A stretch of DNA of 64,000 nucleotides from Ligilactobacillus murinus DSM 20452 = NBRC 14221 (GTDB lineage Bacteria; Bacillota; Bacilli; Lactobacillales; Lactobacillaceae). Made by a program: the position numbers and the translations under genes. Location: contig NZ_BCVJ01000005.1 in assembly GCF_001591685.1 (NCBI RefSeq), forward strand, positions 1 through 64,000, given 5' to 3'. This document shows positions 28,841 through 40,614 of this stretch, in pieces. The notes under the pieces were generated by a model. That model made no database searches, had not been told where the DNA came from, and saw nothing but the letters and a program-made list of their open reading frames with translations. The stretch's first letter is position 1. Every line of letters starts with the position of its first letter.

Positions 28841-29829
28841 TAAATTTAAAAAAAGTCCATGGATCACAGAATAGTTTTTTTATCTTAGATCAAACATTAC
28901 TAACTACACCTTTGACTGAACAAGAATTGGTCACATTGACCAAAACACTCACAGATAAAGCTACCGGTATCTTAGGGGGCGCTGATGGCATCTTAGTCGT
29001 TCAAAAGAGTTCCACTCCCAATACGGTGGCACAAATGCGGGTTATCAATGCTGATGGTAGCGAAGCATCGATGTGTGGCAATGGTCTTCGCACAGTTGCA
29101 CGTTATTTGGCCGAAAAACACGCGCTGACCTCTTTTAAAGTCCAGACTCGCCAAAGCGACTTAGAAGTTCAAAAGCAGGCTGAACTAGCCCCTAATGTTC
29201 CTGCATTTGGTGTTGAGATCTCACCTGTTCATTTTGAGAAGCGCTACCTCCCCTTTGATAACTTAGGAGCTGAGCAGATCATCGACCGTCCCTTAGTGGA
29301 ATTTGAACCTCAGAAAAAATTACACTTTACGATCATGGCTGTACCTAATCCCCACTTGATCAGTTTCGTACCCGATATTGAGAAAGCCGGAACATTTTTA
29401 GGCGAGTTGGGTGCTAAATTAAATACTCTAAATCCTTATTTCCCAGATGGCGTCAATGTCAACTTTGCTCAGATCCTAGGTCCAAACAAACTATTTGTGC
29501 GTACTTATGAACGGGGCGTAGGTTTTACTAATGCTTGTGGGACTGGAATGTCAGCTACAAGTTTAGCCTTTTATCTCAGTCATCCTGAGCAATGTGATCT
29601 CACACAAGAGATCACAGTCTTCAATCCTGGGGGAATGGTCAAAACTAAAGTGCAACAATTGGATGATCAGTTTAAGATCCAGTTGATCGGTAATGCAACT
29701 TTCACTCACGATATTTTAGTTGCTGAAAAACACTTGCACCACAACACAGTTACTCCTGATGTTTGCCAGATCCAAGCGACTGGTGAACAGGAAGCTTACT
29801 TAAAATTTATTCAACATCTAAATGCCTAA
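28837..29829 (+). CDS. dapF: Diaminopimelate epimerase
   Basis: Converts LL- to meso-diaminopimelate, the form used in the cell wall and by LysA. The two catalytic cysteines are Cys80 in SMCGNG and Cys234 in NACGTGMSAT. The length of 330 aa is longer than the usual 275 or so but typical of the lactobacillus type. GGAGG seven bases before the ATG fits. It is divergent from the lysine operon and lacks an L box. It has its own promoter, structured leader and terminator, so it is probably controlled separately to protect the cell-wall supply. Confidence 0.95.
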   Translation: MINLKKVHGSQNSFFILDQTLLTTPLTEQELVTLTKTLTDKATGILGGADGILVVQKSSTPNTVAQMRVINADGSEASMCGNGLRTVARYLAEKHALTSFKVQTRQSDLEVQKQAELAPNVPAFGVEISPVHFEKRYLPFDNLGAEQIIDRPLVEFEPQKKLHFTIMAVPNPHLISFVPDIEKAGTFLGELGAKLNTLNPYFPDGVNVNFAQILGPNKLFVRTYERGVGFTNACGTGMSATSLAFYLSHPEQCDLTQEITVFNPGGMVKTKVQQLDDQFKIQLIGNATFTHDILVAEKHLHHNTVTPDVCQIQATGEQEAYLKFIQHLNA

Positions 29830-29852
29830 TAAAAATAGACGCTATACTTTTT

Positions 29853-29889
29853 ACTGTGTAATGATATTATTCATTACGCAGTTTTTTTG
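29853..29889 (+). terminator. dapF terminator
   Basis: ACTGTGTAATGA (29853-29864) pairs with TCATTACGCAGT (29871-29882) with one wobble, followed by TTTTTTT. Confidence 0.88.
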
Positions 29890-29918
29890 ATCTATCATTA
29901 AAAAAGTATCTGTATACA

Positions 29919-29952
29919 CAAAAAAAGGCCCACCTCAAACGAAGCGGGCCCG
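29919..29952 (-). terminator. pyk terminator
   Basis: GGCCCACCTC (29927-29936) and GAAGCGGGCC (29941-29950) form a 10-bp stem with two wobbles. A T run follows on the minus strand. Confidence 0.82.
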
Positions 29953-29988
29953 ATAACTAGTTATTTATTATAAATTTAAGCGTTCGGC

Positions 29989-31749
29989 TTAAAGTGCGTT
30001 TGATGCACCGTGGTAAACAATACCACGACGAGAATCAACTGTTACAACTTCACCGTCAGCGATCAATTCAGTTGCGTTTGCAGCACCAACAACAACAGGA
30101 ATACCCATTGAGATACCAACAACAGCAGCATGTGATGTTAAACCACCGTTTTCAACGATCAAAGCAGATGCTTTTTCGATAGCTGGTAAGTAGTCTTTGT
30201 CAGTTGTCTTTGTTACAAGAACTGCACCTTCAACGGCTTTTTCGTTAGCTTCAGCAGCAGATGTAGCTACAACAGCTTTACCGATAACAGTTTCGTCACC
30301 AACACCTTGACCTTCAACTAATTTAGAACCGATCAATTGGATCTTCATAACATTAGTTGTACCCTTTTCACCAACTGGAACACCAGCTGTGATCAAGATC
30401 AAATCGCCTTCCTTAGCAAAGCCAGCTTCTTTAGCTTTTTCTGTTGCTAAGTTGAACATTTCATCTGTTGAAGCTGGTGTTTCAGCAACAACAGGGAAGA
30501 CACCCCAGTTTACAGACAAACCACGGCGTGTACGTTCGTCAAATGTAACTGCCAAGATATCAGCATCTGGACGATACTTGGAGATCATACGAGCTGTGTG
30601 ACCAGATTTTGTAGCAGCAACGATCGTCTTGATGTTCAAGTTGTCAGCTGCTTCAGCAACGGCACGGCCGATTGCTTCTGTAACGTCTGTCTTGTCAAAT
30701 TCGTTCAATGAGAATGACTTGTGTTGACGTAATGCATTTTCAGCTTTAACGTCGATACGAGCCATTGTTGCAACAGCTTCAACTGGGTAGTCACCGTTTG
30801 CAGATTCACCAGAAAGCATTGTTGCATCTGTACCGTCAAACACAGCGTTAGCAACGTCAGAAGCTTCAGCACGCGTAGGACGTGGATTTTCTTGCATAGA
30901 ATCAAGCATTTGTGTAGCTGTGATAACAGCTTTACCAGCAGCGTTACACTTCTTGATCAATGATTTTTGTACCAAAGGAACATTTTCTGCTGGGATTTCA
31001 ACACCCATGTCACCACGAGCGATCATCAAACCATCAGAAACTTTCAAGATTTCATCAAAGTTATCGATACCTTCTTGAGATTCGATCTTAGGGAAGATTT
31101 GAACATGTTCCATGTTCTTTTCTTCTAATAATTCACGAATATCTAAAACGTCTTGAGGCTTACGTACGAAGGAAGCAGCGATAAAGTTGATTTCGTTATC
31201 TAAACCAAAGCGGATATCGTCAGCATCTTTTTCTGTAATACCAGGTAAGTTGATGGAAACACCAGGAGCGTTAACACCTTTACGTGAACCAAGTGTACCT
31301 TCGTTAAGAACTGTACATACTAATTCACGGTTAGCTTCGTCTTTCTTTTCGATCTTCATGTCGATCAAACCATCGTCAAATAATACGTGGCCACCTTCAT
31401 GAACATCATCGTATAAGTCAGCATAAGTAACAGCGATCTTTTCTTTTGTACCTTCGATAGAAGAATCCATAGAAATACGAACTTCATCGCCGATGTTGAA
31501 GTGAAGCTTGCCACCTTGTTGAACAGTTGTACGGATTTCAGCACCCTTTGTATCAAGCATGATACCAACCATCTTACCAGTAACCTTTTCAGCTTCACGC
31601 ACAAGGTTCATACGGCCTAAATGTTCTTCATGGTCACCATGAGAGAAGTTGAAGCGGAAGACGTTAGCGCCTGCTTCGATCAATTTGCAAATTGTATCTA
31701 AATCTGAACTAGCTGGTCCAAGTGTACTTACGATCTTGGTCTTTTTCAT
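29989..31749 (-). CDS. pyk: Pyruvate kinase with C-terminal PEP-utilising domain
   Basis: Last ATP-forming step of glycolysis. The N-terminal KIVSTLGPAS, the catalytic IEKIES-like FPKIESQEGIDN, and MIARGDMGVE followed by TATQMLDSM are clear. Residues beyond about 475 form an extra domain with GGLTSHAAVVGISMGIPVVVG, like the phosphohistidine domain of PEP synthases. Such extended enzymes are normal in Bacillus and lactobacilli. AAAGGAG lies 11 nt before the ATG. It is downstream of pfkA by 113 nt with no terminator seen between them, so the two glycolytic genes are likely one operon. Codon choice is cleaner than in its neighbours, as expected for high expression. Confidence 0.97.
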   Translation of the reverse strand: MKKTKIVSTLGPASSDLDTICKLIEAGANVFRFNFSHGDHEEHLGRMNLVREAEKVTGKMVGIMLDTKGAEIRTTVQQGGKLHFNIGDEVRISMDSSIEGTKEKIAVTYADLYDDVHEGGHVLFDDGLIDMKIEKKDEANRELVCTVLNEGTLGSRKGVNAPGVSINLPGITEKDADDIRFGLDNEINFIAASFVRKPQDVLDIRELLEEKNMEHVQIFPKIESQEGIDNFDEILKVSDGLMIARGDMGVEIPAENVPLVQKSLIKKCNAAGKAVITATQMLDSMQENPRPTRAEASDVANAVFDGTDATMLSGESANGDYPVEAVATMARIDVKAENALRQHKSFSLNEFDKTDVTEAIGRAVAEAADNLNIKTIVAATKSGHTARMISKYRPDADILAVTFDERTRRGLSVNWGVFPVVAETPASTDEMFNLATEKAKEAGFAKEGDLILITAGVPVGEKGTTNVMKIQLIGSKLVEGQGVGDETVIGKAVVATSAAEANEKAVEGAVLVTKTTDKDYLPAIEKASALIVENGGLTSHAAVVGISMGIPVVVGAANATELIADGEVVTVDSRRGIVYHGASNAL

Positions 31750-31862
31750 GAGTTAATTCTCTCCTTTGAAAATCTTAAATGCTCTGCATTTTACGTTGAA
31801 ATATCAAAAGTTTAAACAGTTGCCTGTTAAGGTAGTTTCAACTCTACCTATAAATTGCTACT

Positions 31863-32834
<972 letters not shown>

Positions 32835-32953
32835 TCAAGTAATAATTGTAGTACTACATTCTCCAAATGTAATCTTATCACTTTTGAGCGCCGTTGTCTT
32901 GTAAAAAATTGCATTTTCACCAATAATTTAAAAGCAGTTTTCATGAATTTTCA

Positions 32954-35900
32954 TTACTTCAAAACGACATTTTTGCTACCTAATAAGGTTGTTAGCGCTT
33001 CTTTTGTACTTTCATCTGGACGTAACCATAAATTTTCTTGCAAAATTATTTTCCTATTCTCATTTTCTTCGATTATGATTACAGGAACATCACCGTGATG
33101 GGCGCGCAAGATCTGCCAAAGTTGCTGGCGTGTTTTCTCAGCTAGTGACCTTTCTAAACGTAAATAGTAGTATTGCTTTTTGATGTCAGTTGCAGCAACC
33201 ATATCTGAAACTAAGATACTCTTTCTTTCATTGCGCACCTCAACTTTTCCACTTACTAATAAGATATTTTGTGGCTCACATAAAGTAGCAAAACGCCGAT
33301 ATTCCCGTGGAAAGATCACCAATTCAGTTTCACCACTTTCATCAGCAACTTGTAAAAAGGCCATCTGCTCGCCTTTTTTAGTTCGGATCACGCGCTTATT
33401 TTTAACGTAAACGACCGTCTTGATATTTTCATTTGGTATAAGTTTTGCTAATAGTTTTGCATGTTGCCTTTGACGTAGCCAAGCATATTTTTCGACTGGA
33501 TGTCCCGATAGATACGTCCCTAAGTAATAAAATTCCTTTTCTAAAAGCTCAGCCGTTGAGAGCTTTTCAGCCGACTTTTCTTCTTTAGGCGCTAACATCT
33601 CAAACAAAGTCTGATTTTCGCCACTTAAAGCGATATTACTCAACACCATCGGTAATTGTGATAATAGCTTGCTTCGATCTGACTCTATTTGATCAAGGGC
33701 TCCAGCATAGATCAAAGCTTTTAGTTGTTCTTCTTTTAAGAGCTTTTTATCTAAACGCCGAATAAGATCGGCCAAGCTCTTGAAATTACCGTTTTGTCGG
33801 CGCTCTTGTAAGATCGCTTTGACCAGATCACCGCGTAAAGTTTTGATCGATCCTAGGCCAAAGACGACCTTTTTGTTCTTAAGTGAAAAATAGAGCTGAC
33901 TGGTGTTGATATCTGGACCAGCAACTTGTAACTTGAACTGGCGCATCTCACCTAGATATTCTTTTAACTTATTATCATTTCCGATCACCGAATTCAATAA
34001 AGCAGCAAAAAAAGCAGCTGGATAATGGCTCTTAAGATAGGCTAACTCAAACGCCATTTTAGAATATGCAACTGCGTGTGAGCGGTTGAAACCGTAATTA
34101 CCAAAGCGTTTCATATACTCATAGACCTCTAGCGCACTAGCGACCGTATATCCTTTTTTCTCAGCTCCCATAACAAACCGCGCTTGCAATTTATCGATCT
34201 TCAATTGATCTTTTTTGCTGATCGCTCGCCGCAAGAGATCAGCTTCACCTAAACTAAAGCCTCCCATCGCTGAAGCAACTTGCATGACTTGTTCTTGGTA
34301 GACCATGATCCCATAAGTTTTAGCTAGGATCGGTCTTAAACTTTTTTCTGGATAGCTAACAGGATGCTTTCCATGTTTACGCGCAATAAATTCATCGATA
34401 TTTCCGATCGGTCCTGGACGATATAAAGCATTGACCGCAGCAACATCTTCAAATGAAGTTGGATGTAGACGCCGTAAAACATTTTTGATCCCCGTCGATT
34501 CAAATTGAAAGACGCCATTTGTCTGTCCCGCTTGAAAGAGGCGTAAAGTCAAAGGATCATCTAAAGAGAGCTGTTTTAGGTCTAATTTTTCTTGGTAACC
34601 GTTACGGACAAATTTAAGTGCATTATCTAAGATCGTCAAATTCCGTAAGCCTAAAAAGTCGATCTTCAATAGACCAGCTTCTTCAACTTGGTCCTTAGCA
34701 AACTGTGATAACAAGATCTGATCAGTCCCTAATTGAACTGGGATCAAGTCGCTCAAGACCTCATCACTTAAGATCACCCCTGCGGCATGCGTCGAATAAT
34801 GTCGCGGTAGTCCCTCTAATTTAAGCGCTGTTTTGAACAACACTTCGTTTCTTTGACTATCAGCGATCAAATTTTTGACCTTTTGCGATTCCTGATAGGC
34901 CTCTTTTAAGGTCAATTTAAATTTATGAGGCAATGCTTTTGACCATTCATCGATCTCAAAGCTCGTCAACCCCATAACTCGAGCAACATCGCGGATCGCT
35001 TGGCGTGCCCCCAAAGTTCCAAAGGTTATGATCTGAGCCATATGTTCATGCCCGTACTTTTGGTGAACATATTTGATGATCCGATCACGTTTAGCATCTG
35101 GAATATCCAGATCGATATCGGGCATTTGGGCTCGTTCTGGATTTAAGAAACGTTCAAATAACAAGCCATACCGTAAAGGGTCGACATCGGTTATCTTTAA
35201 AACATATGAAACTAACGATCCAGCTGCTGAGCCTCGCCCTGGGCCGATCCGGATCTGGTTGTTGTGCGCATAATTAGTTACATCCCAAACGATCAAAAAA
35301 TAATCATCAAAGCCCATCTCATCGATCACGGCTAATTCTTGCTTCAACCGGTCAAAATACGGCTTGGTCTCGGTTATTTGATCAGCTATTAATCGTTGCC
35401 GCAACCCTTCTTGACAAAGTTTTTGTAAATAGGCTTTAGCACTTAGCCCATTAGGCGTCTTAAAGTGAGGCAATTTAGTCTTGGGAAAAGCTAGTGTCAC
35501 TTGTGCCAGATCACACAGCCTGGCATTTTCATCTAATGCTTTTTTTAAACCCAAATTCTGATATTCTTCATGATATTGCCGGATCTCTTTGAGATAGTTT
35601 TTGCCTAAAGTGTTTTTCTTATTCCATCCCCCACCTAACTTCTCTGCTTTGCCGATCGCTCGCAAAACTTTGACTTCAAAATAATCAGCTGGTTCTAAAT
35701 AATGAACTGCACTGGCAGCGATCAATGCTGTCTGCGTTTGTTGAGCTAATAATTTGATCGCTAATAATTCTTGTTTAGATAAGAGTGGATCGATCCCTAA
35801 GTAGATCCCAGCAGTCTTAGTTTGTTTCAAACGCTCTAAGATCGCACCCGCTTGTTCGTAGTATTTTAATAATAGGCTTTCCTTAGCTGGTGAAATGATA

Positions 35901-36259
35901 AAGAGGTCTTGACTATAGGTCATGACCGCTTTTAAAAATTCTTCTAGATCTGGAAGTTCTTGCTTGAACGTTGTCATTTTTAGCGAAGACAATTTGAGTA
36001 AATTGTGGTAGCCCGTGTTATTTTTGGCGATCAATAACAGTTTCGCATCACTTTCAAATTCTAATGTCAAGCCAAAGATCGGCTTGATCTGGTATTTTTG
36101 ACAGGCATGATAAAAATCTAAAACACCATACATCACATCGATATCGCTTAAAACTAAACTTTGGTATCCTAGATCGGCAGCACGTTTGACATAATCTTCA
36201 ATACGCAAAGTGCTCTTTAACAAACTATTAGCACTGATAACTTGTAATGGTGCAAACAA
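32954..36259 (-). CDS. dnaE: DNA polymerase III alpha subunit (DnaE)
   Basis: The DnaE-type replicative polymerase that, in Firmicutes, works beside PolC and extends primers. An N-terminal PHP domain (about 1-270) is followed by the palm with PDIDLDIPD and GPGRGSAAGSLVSYVL, the helix-hairpin region, and an OB fold near the C-terminus (VVYVKNKRVIRTKKGEQMAF). A TTG start at 36259 (MFAPLQVISANS) has AAAGGTGG eight bases upstream. An earlier in-frame GTG at 36271 would overlap that site. It is 1101 aa. It is divergent from yjzD. Confidence 0.94.
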   Translation of the reverse strand: MFAPLQVISANSLLKSTLRIEDYVKRAADLGYQSLVLSDIDVMYGVLDFYHACQKYQIKPIFGLTLEFESDAKLLLIAKNNTGYHNLLKLSSLKMTTFKQELPDLEEFLKAVMTYSQDLFIISPAKESLLLKYYEQAGAILERLKQTKTAGIYLGIDPLLSKQELLAIKLLAQQTQTALIAASAVHYLEPADYFEVKVLRAIGKAEKLGGGWNKKNTLGKNYLKEIRQYHEEYQNLGLKKALDENARLCDLAQVTLAFPKTKLPHFKTPNGLSAKAYLQKLCQEGLRQRLIADQITETKPYFDRLKQELAVIDEMGFDDYFLIVWDVTNYAHNNQIRIGPGRGSAAGSLVSYVLKITDVDPLRYGLLFERFLNPERAQMPDIDLDIPDAKRDRIIKYVHQKYGHEHMAQIITFGTLGARQAIRDVARVMGLTSFEIDEWSKALPHKFKLTLKEAYQESQKVKNLIADSQRNEVLFKTALKLEGLPRHYSTHAAGVILSDEVLSDLIPVQLGTDQILLSQFAKDQVEEAGLLKIDFLGLRNLTILDNALKFVRNGYQEKLDLKQLSLDDPLTLRLFQAGQTNGVFQFESTGIKNVLRRLHPTSFEDVAAVNALYRPGPIGNIDEFIARKHGKHPVSYPEKSLRPILAKTYGIMVYQEQVMQVASAMGGFSLGEADLLRRAISKKDQLKIDKLQARFVMGAEKKGYTVASALEVYEYMKRFGNYGFNRSHAVAYSKMAFELAYLKSHYPAAFFAALLNSVIGNDNKLKEYLGEMRQFKLQVAGPDINTSQLYFSLKNKKVVFGLGSIKTLRGDLVKAILQERRQNGNFKSLADLIRRLDKKLLKEEQLKALIYAGALDQIESDRSKLLSQLPMVLSNIALSGENQTLFEMLAPKEEKSAEKLSTAELLEKEFYYLGTYLSGHPVEKYAWLRQRQHAKLLAKLIPNENIKTVVYVKNKRVIRTKKGEQMAFLQVADESGETELVIFPREYRRFATLCEPQNILLVSGKVEVRNERKSILVSDMVAATDIKKQYYYLRLERSLAEKTRQQLWQILRAHHGDVPVIIIEENENRKIILQENLWLRPDESTKEALTTLLGSKNVVLK

Positions 36260-36297
36260 AACGACCGCCACCTTTCTAAATAAAAGTCTTTGTCTTA

Positions 36298-36326
36298 ATT
36301 ATACAAATTTGTCCGTATCTTTTCAA
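36298..36326 (-). promoter_or_regulatory. dnaE promoter
   Basis: On the minus strand TTGAAA (36321-36326), 17 nt, TATAAT (36298-36303). The near-dyad CGTAT...ATACG spans the -35. Confidence 0.75.
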
Positions 36327-36410
36327 AAATACGTTCGCCTTTTTATCATAGTACGGAAAATACCGGATAGATAACTGCGACAGTCTACTAAAATTGCCCC
36401 TAGTCATTCG

Positions 36411-36439
36411 TTGTAAATTAAAATTCTTTGTGCTAAACT
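36411..36439 (+). promoter_or_regulatory. yjzD promoter
   Basis: TTGTAA (36411-36416), 17 nt, TAAACT (36434-36439), about 28 nt before the start codon. Confidence 0.6.
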
Positions 36440-36467
36440 ACTTAATGAGAATGCGAGGTGTTGTCAA

Positions 36468-36665
36468 ATGGCAAAACAACTTACAATTCTTTTTTGGGGC
36501 TTTATCTATGGTGAAGTTATCGGCTATGTGCTTTCTGCACTTTCCGGTAGTCCCTTTGAACCACTTCAAAGTGGGCTGATCGCAATGGTCGGTGGCTTTA
36601 TCGCCGTAAATTGCCTACTCGCTTTTGTTAAAAGCCCAAAAAAGGCAACAAAAACTGATAAGTAA
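36468..36665 (+). CDS. yjzD: YjzD-like DUF2929 small membrane protein
   Basis: A 65-residue protein with two transmembrane helices (about 5-24 and 34-53) and a Lys-rich tail. It matches the DUF2929/YjzD family, which often lies beside dnaE in Firmicutes. GAGGTG seven bases before the ATG fixes the start; an overlapping frame beginning at 36394 is a shadow. The function is unknown. Confidence 0.8.
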   Translation: MAKQLTILFWGFIYGEVIGYVLSALSGSPFEPLQSGLIAMVGGFIAVNCLLAFVKSPKKATKTDK

Positions 36666-36700
36666 TAAAAACCGAGACTAGTTGTAGCCTCGGTTTTTTG
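36665..36700. terminator. Two-way terminator between yjzD and clpB
   Basis: AAAAACCGAG (36667-36676) and CTCGGTTTTT (36689-36698) form a 10-bp stem, with an inner CTA/TAG extension. Confidence 0.9.
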
Positions 36701-39298
36701 TTATTCAATAACTGTCTTATTAAAGACTAAGTTTTCATCCCTTAGATCGATCTCAACTTTACTGTGGGGCAAGATCTCACCTGAAATGATCTCACGTGCC
36801 AATGGTGTTTCGACTTGGTTAGTGATGAAGCGTTGAAGTGGGCGGGCTCCATAGGCAGGATCATACCCTTTTTGAGCCAACCATTGCCGCGCACTATCAC
36901 TGATCGTCAAGCTGATCTCTTGTTCTTCAAGGCGGTTTGATAGTTGCGCAATGAATTTATCCACGATCTTTCCAATAGCATTTAGCGATAATGGTGAGAA
37001 CATGATGATATCATCGATCCGGTTGAGAAATTCTGGCTTAAAGTGGGCTTTAGCAACATCCAATACTTGTTTTTTAGCCTCAGGTGAGATCTTATCGTCA
37101 GCTTCGAGATCATTTAACAAGATCTCTGAACCTAAGTTAGATGTTAAGATCAAGATCGTATTTCTAAAATCGACCGTTCGCCCTTGTCCATCAGTCAAAC
37201 GACCATCATCTAAGACTTGTAACAAGATATTAAAGACATCCGGATGAGCTTTTTCGATCTCATCGAATAATACGATCGTGTATGGATTACGGCGAACCGC
37301 TTCGGTCAATTGTCCCCCTTCTTCATAGCCAATATACCCTGGAGCAGCTCCGACCAAGCGGGAAACATTAGCTTTTTCCATGTATTCTGACATATCGATC
37401 CGAACCATATGCTTATCGGAATCAAAGAGATCTTCGGCTAAGGCTTTAGCTAATTCAGTTTTACCGACCCCAGTTGGTCCTAAAAACATAAATGAGCCCA
37501 ATGGTTTAGATGGATCTTGCAACCCAGCCCGGGAACGTAAGACCGCATTTGAGACTGCATCGACCGCTTCATCTTGACCGATCACGCGCTTATGCAGATT
37601 TTCGGCTAAATGTAAGAGCTTTTGCCGTTCACCTTGAACTAATTTAGCTACAGGCACACCTGTTAAGCGACTGACGACTGAAGCGATCTCTTCTTCGGTC
37701 ACTGATTCTTCGACTAACCAATTATCAGGGCGCTTTACTTGTTCTAGTTTGGCCAATTGTTTCTCCAATTCTGGGATCACAGCATGTTGCAATTTAGCAG
37801 CTTTTTCAAGGTCATAGTTATTTTCTGCTTCTTCTAGTTCATGCTTAGCCTGATCAAGTTCTGATTTTTTATCACTTATCTTTTGGACGTCTTCTTTTTC
37901 ACTTTCCCAACGCATTTTTAACTGGTTAGCTTTCTCACGCGACTCAGCTAACTCACTTTGCATTTCAGCTAAGCGTTTCTTAGAAGCGGGATCAGATTCT
38001 TTTTTCAAGGCCGCTTCTTCGACTTCTTGACGCATCAATTGTCGCGTGATCTGATCGAGTTCGGTCGGCATCGAATTCATTTCTACTCTGATCTCAGCAC
38101 AAGCTTCATCGACTAGATCGATCGCTTTATCTGGTAAGAAACGATCGGTGATGTAGCGATCAGATAAAGTCGCTGCTGCCACTAAGGCACTATCATGGAT
38201 CGAAACACCGTGGTGGATCTCATAGCGTTCCTTTAGTCCACGTAAGATTGAGATCGTGTCTTCAACGGTCGGTTCTTTGACCAAAACTTTTTGGAAACGA
38301 CGCTCTAAGGCTTTATCTTTTTCCAAATACTCACGATATTCGTCTAAAGTCGTCGCTCCGATCAAATGCAATTCGCCTCGAGCAAGCATTGGTTTTAACA
38401 GATTACCAGCATCCATACTGCCTTCTGTCTTCCCTGCCCCAACGATATTATGGATCTCATCGATAAATAAAATGATCTGTCCTTGACTTTTGGTAACAGC
38501 TTTTAAAACAGCTTTCAAGCGTTCTTCAAATTCGCCCCGGTATTTAGCGCCTGCGATCAAAGAGCCCATATCTAAAGAAAAGATCGTCTTATCTTTTAGG
38601 TTATCAGGTACGTCTTTTCTGACGATCCGTTGCGCCAGACCTTCAATGATCGCAGTTTTACCGACCCCTGGCTCCCCGATCAAGACCGGATTATTTTTCG
38701 TCTTGCGTGATAAGATCCTGATCACATCACGGATCTCTTCATCCCGGCCGATGATCGGATCTTGTTTACCTTGGCGTACTTGTTTAACTAAGTCGACCCC
38801 ATATTTTTCCAAAGCTTGATATTGTTCTTCTTGATTTTTAGAAGTCACCCGCTCACCAGCTCGCATCTTAGTGATGGTCTGTTGTAGCTTAGTAACAGTA
38901 ACACCATGCTCGGTCAACCACCGTACTAATGGATCATAGGTCTGTTTCATCAAAGCCAAGACCAAAGTATCCAAAGAGATGTATTCATCGCCAAATTCTT
39001 GCTTGATCTCATCAGCATCACGCAATAGCTGCAATAACTTTGTGCTAAATGCTTGACCATATTGGACACTGCCAGAAATGACTGGTAATTGTTCTAAGAC
39101 ACGGTCGATCTCTTGTTCAAAGTTTTTAAGGTCGACCCCGGCTTTTTTATAGATCTCACCAACAAGTTCACCTGGTTGCACTAAAAATTTAAAGAGGTGA
39201 ACAATATCGATCTCTTGTTGTTTACGCGTGATCGCGATCTGTTGAGCTTCACCCAATGCGGCTTGAACTGCTGAAGTCAAATTATCCTCATTATTCAT
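36701..39298 (-). CDS. clpB: ClpB disaggregase
   Basis: AAA+ chaperone that extracts proteins from aggregates together with DnaK. The N-terminal Clp repeat domain (about 1-145) is followed by Walker A GEPGVGKT at 208-215 in the first AAA module. The long coiled-coil middle domain (about 400-525) separates it from a second module with GPTGVGKT. The 865 aa length and middle domain set it apart from ClpC, ClpE and ClpL. GGGG nine bases before the ATG is the ribosome binding site. It lies 53 nt after pepT. No CIRCE or CtsR motif is visible in that gap. Confidence 0.95.
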   Translation of the reverse strand: MNNEDNLTSAVQAALGEAQQIAITRKQQEIDIVHLFKFLVQPGELVGEIYKKAGVDLKNFEQEIDRVLEQLPVISGSVQYGQAFSTKLLQLLRDADEIKQEFGDEYISLDTLVLALMKQTYDPLVRWLTEHGVTVTKLQQTITKMRAGERVTSKNQEEQYQALEKYGVDLVKQVRQGKQDPIIGRDEEIRDVIRILSRKTKNNPVLIGEPGVGKTAIIEGLAQRIVRKDVPDNLKDKTIFSLDMGSLIAGAKYRGEFEERLKAVLKAVTKSQGQIILFIDEIHNIVGAGKTEGSMDAGNLLKPMLARGELHLIGATTLDEYREYLEKDKALERRFQKVLVKEPTVEDTISILRGLKERYEIHHGVSIHDSALVAAATLSDRYITDRFLPDKAIDLVDEACAEIRVEMNSMPTELDQITRQLMRQEVEEAALKKESDPASKKRLAEMQSELAESREKANQLKMRWESEKEDVQKISDKKSELDQAKHELEEAENNYDLEKAAKLQHAVIPELEKQLAKLEQVKRPDNWLVEESVTEEEIASVVSRLTGVPVAKLVQGERQKLLHLAENLHKRVIGQDEAVDAVSNAVLRSRAGLQDPSKPLGSFMFLGPTGVGKTELAKALAEDLFDSDKHMVRIDMSEYMEKANVSRLVGAAPGYIGYEEGGQLTEAVRRNPYTIVLFDEIEKAHPDVFNILLQVLDDGRLTDGQGRTVDFRNTILILTSNLGSEILLNDLEADDKISPEAKKQVLDVAKAHFKPEFLNRIDDIIMFSPLSLNAIGKIVDKFIAQLSNRLEEQEISLTISDSARQWLAQKGYDPAYGARPLQRFITNQVETPLAREIISGEILPHSKVEIDLRDENLVFNKTVIE

Positions 39299-39351
39299 CT
39301 TTAACTACCCCATTTCACAAATAAGCGCGACTTACTTGTCACGCTTTAAAA

Positions 39352-40596
39352 CTATTTAGTTGCTGCCAACTTGATGATCTCTAAGATCACGTCAGCTGCT
39401 TGTTCCATAACTTGCTTAGAAACGTATTCATAGCGGGCGTGCATATTCTCGCCCCCCGCAAAAATATTAGGTGTTGGTAAGCCCATAAATGAGATCGTTG
39501 AACCATCTGTCCCCCCACGAACAGGATAGATCTCTGGTGTGATACCAAGATTTTCCATCGCTTGTTTAGCAAGTTCAACGACTGTCATATCTTTTTCGAT
39601 AACTTCGCGCATGTTGTAGTATTGATCCTTTAATTCAAGAACAACGCGCTCTTGTCCCAATTTTTCATTTAACTCAGCTGTAATGTCTTGCATCAATTGT
39701 TTACGTTGTTCAAATTTTTGATGATCGTGATCACGAATGATATAAGTCAAACTAGCTTGATCAACTGTTCCTTGCATATCAAGCACATGGAAAAAGCCTT
39801 GACGTCCTTCTGTTTTTTCAGGAACTTCATCTTTAGGCAATAAAGCATGGAAATCCATTGCTAACTGGATCGCATTGACCATGATCCCCTTTGCGGTCGC
39901 CGGATGAACGTCTTTGCCGATGAATTTGACCTTAGCCTGCGCTCCATTAAAGGTCTCATACTCTAATTCCCCTAAAGGACCACCATCGACCGTATAAGCA
40001 ATATCAGCCCCAAATTCGGCCACATCAAATTGCCGTGAGCCAGTTCCGATCTCTTCATCTGGTCCGATCCCGACCTTGATATCCCCGTGTTTGATCTCGG
40101 GATGAGCCACTAAATATTCCATGACCGTAATGATCTCAGCTACTCCCGCTTTATCGTCAGCCCCAAGTAAAGTTGAGCCATCAGTGGTGATCAAGGTATG
40201 CCCTTGATATTTTTTCAAACTTGGAAATTCAGCTGGTGATAAGACATAGGCGCCAGCTGGATCCAATTTGATATCACTTTTCCCGTCATAATTTTCAATG
40301 ATCTGTGGTCTTACATCAGTTGCATTAAAATCAGCCGTATCCATGTGAGCTAAAAAGCCGACTTTTTTTACACCGGTATCATCGGCCAAATTGCTTTTTA
40401 ATTCAGCAAAAACATAACCACTTTTAGCTGAGATACGGACATTTTCTAAGCCGATCGCAGTCAATTCAGCCGCTAGTTTTTGGGCGAACTCAACTTGTGA
40501 GTGCGTCGAGGGGATCGTTATCGAATTTTCATCGGAACGTGTTTCGACTTTAACATAATCCAAAAAACGTGGTACTAATTTATCATATTTTGTCAT
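39352..40596 (-). CDS. pepT: Peptidase T (tripeptide aminopeptidase)
   Basis: Zinc-dependent M20 aminopeptidase that removes the N-terminal residue of tripeptides. Metal ligands lie in [24 protein letters not shown] and [23 protein letters not shown]-like and [25 protein letters not shown] blocks are typical of PepT. The length of 414 aa is normal. GAGGAG precedes the ATG. It lies 18 nt after the Nif3-family gene. Confidence 0.95.
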   Translation of the reverse strand: MTKYDKLVPRFLDYVKVETRSDENSITIPSTHSQVEFAQKLAAELTAIGLENVRISAKSGYVFAELKSNLADDTGVKKVGFLAHMDTADFNATDVRPQIIENYDGKSDIKLDPAGAYVLSPAEFPSLKKYQGHTLITTDGSTLLGADDKAGVAEIITVMEYLVAHPEIKHGDIKVGIGPDEEIGTGSRQFDVAEFGADIAYTVDGGPLGELEYETFNGAQAKVKFIGKDVHPATAKGIMVNAIQLAMDFHALLPKDEVPEKTEGRQGFFHVLDMQGTVDQASLTYIIRDHDHQKFEQRKQLMQDITAELNEKLGQERVVLELKDQYYNMREVIEKDMTVVELAKQAMENLGITPEIYPVRGGTDGSTISFMGLPTPNIFAGGENMHARYEYVSKQVMEQAADVILEIIKLAATK

Positions 40597-40614
40597 TATA
40601 ACTCCTCTTTTCTG

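Noticed and set aside
31750-31862. AGGTAG...CTACCT hairpin between pfkA and pyk
   Set aside because: The stem is only 6 bp and no T run follows, so it is not called a terminator.
36290-36345. Possible LexA box upstream of dnaE (CGAAC on the minus strand)
   Set aside because: Only one half-site is present; the second half reads TTTTG, not GTTCG.
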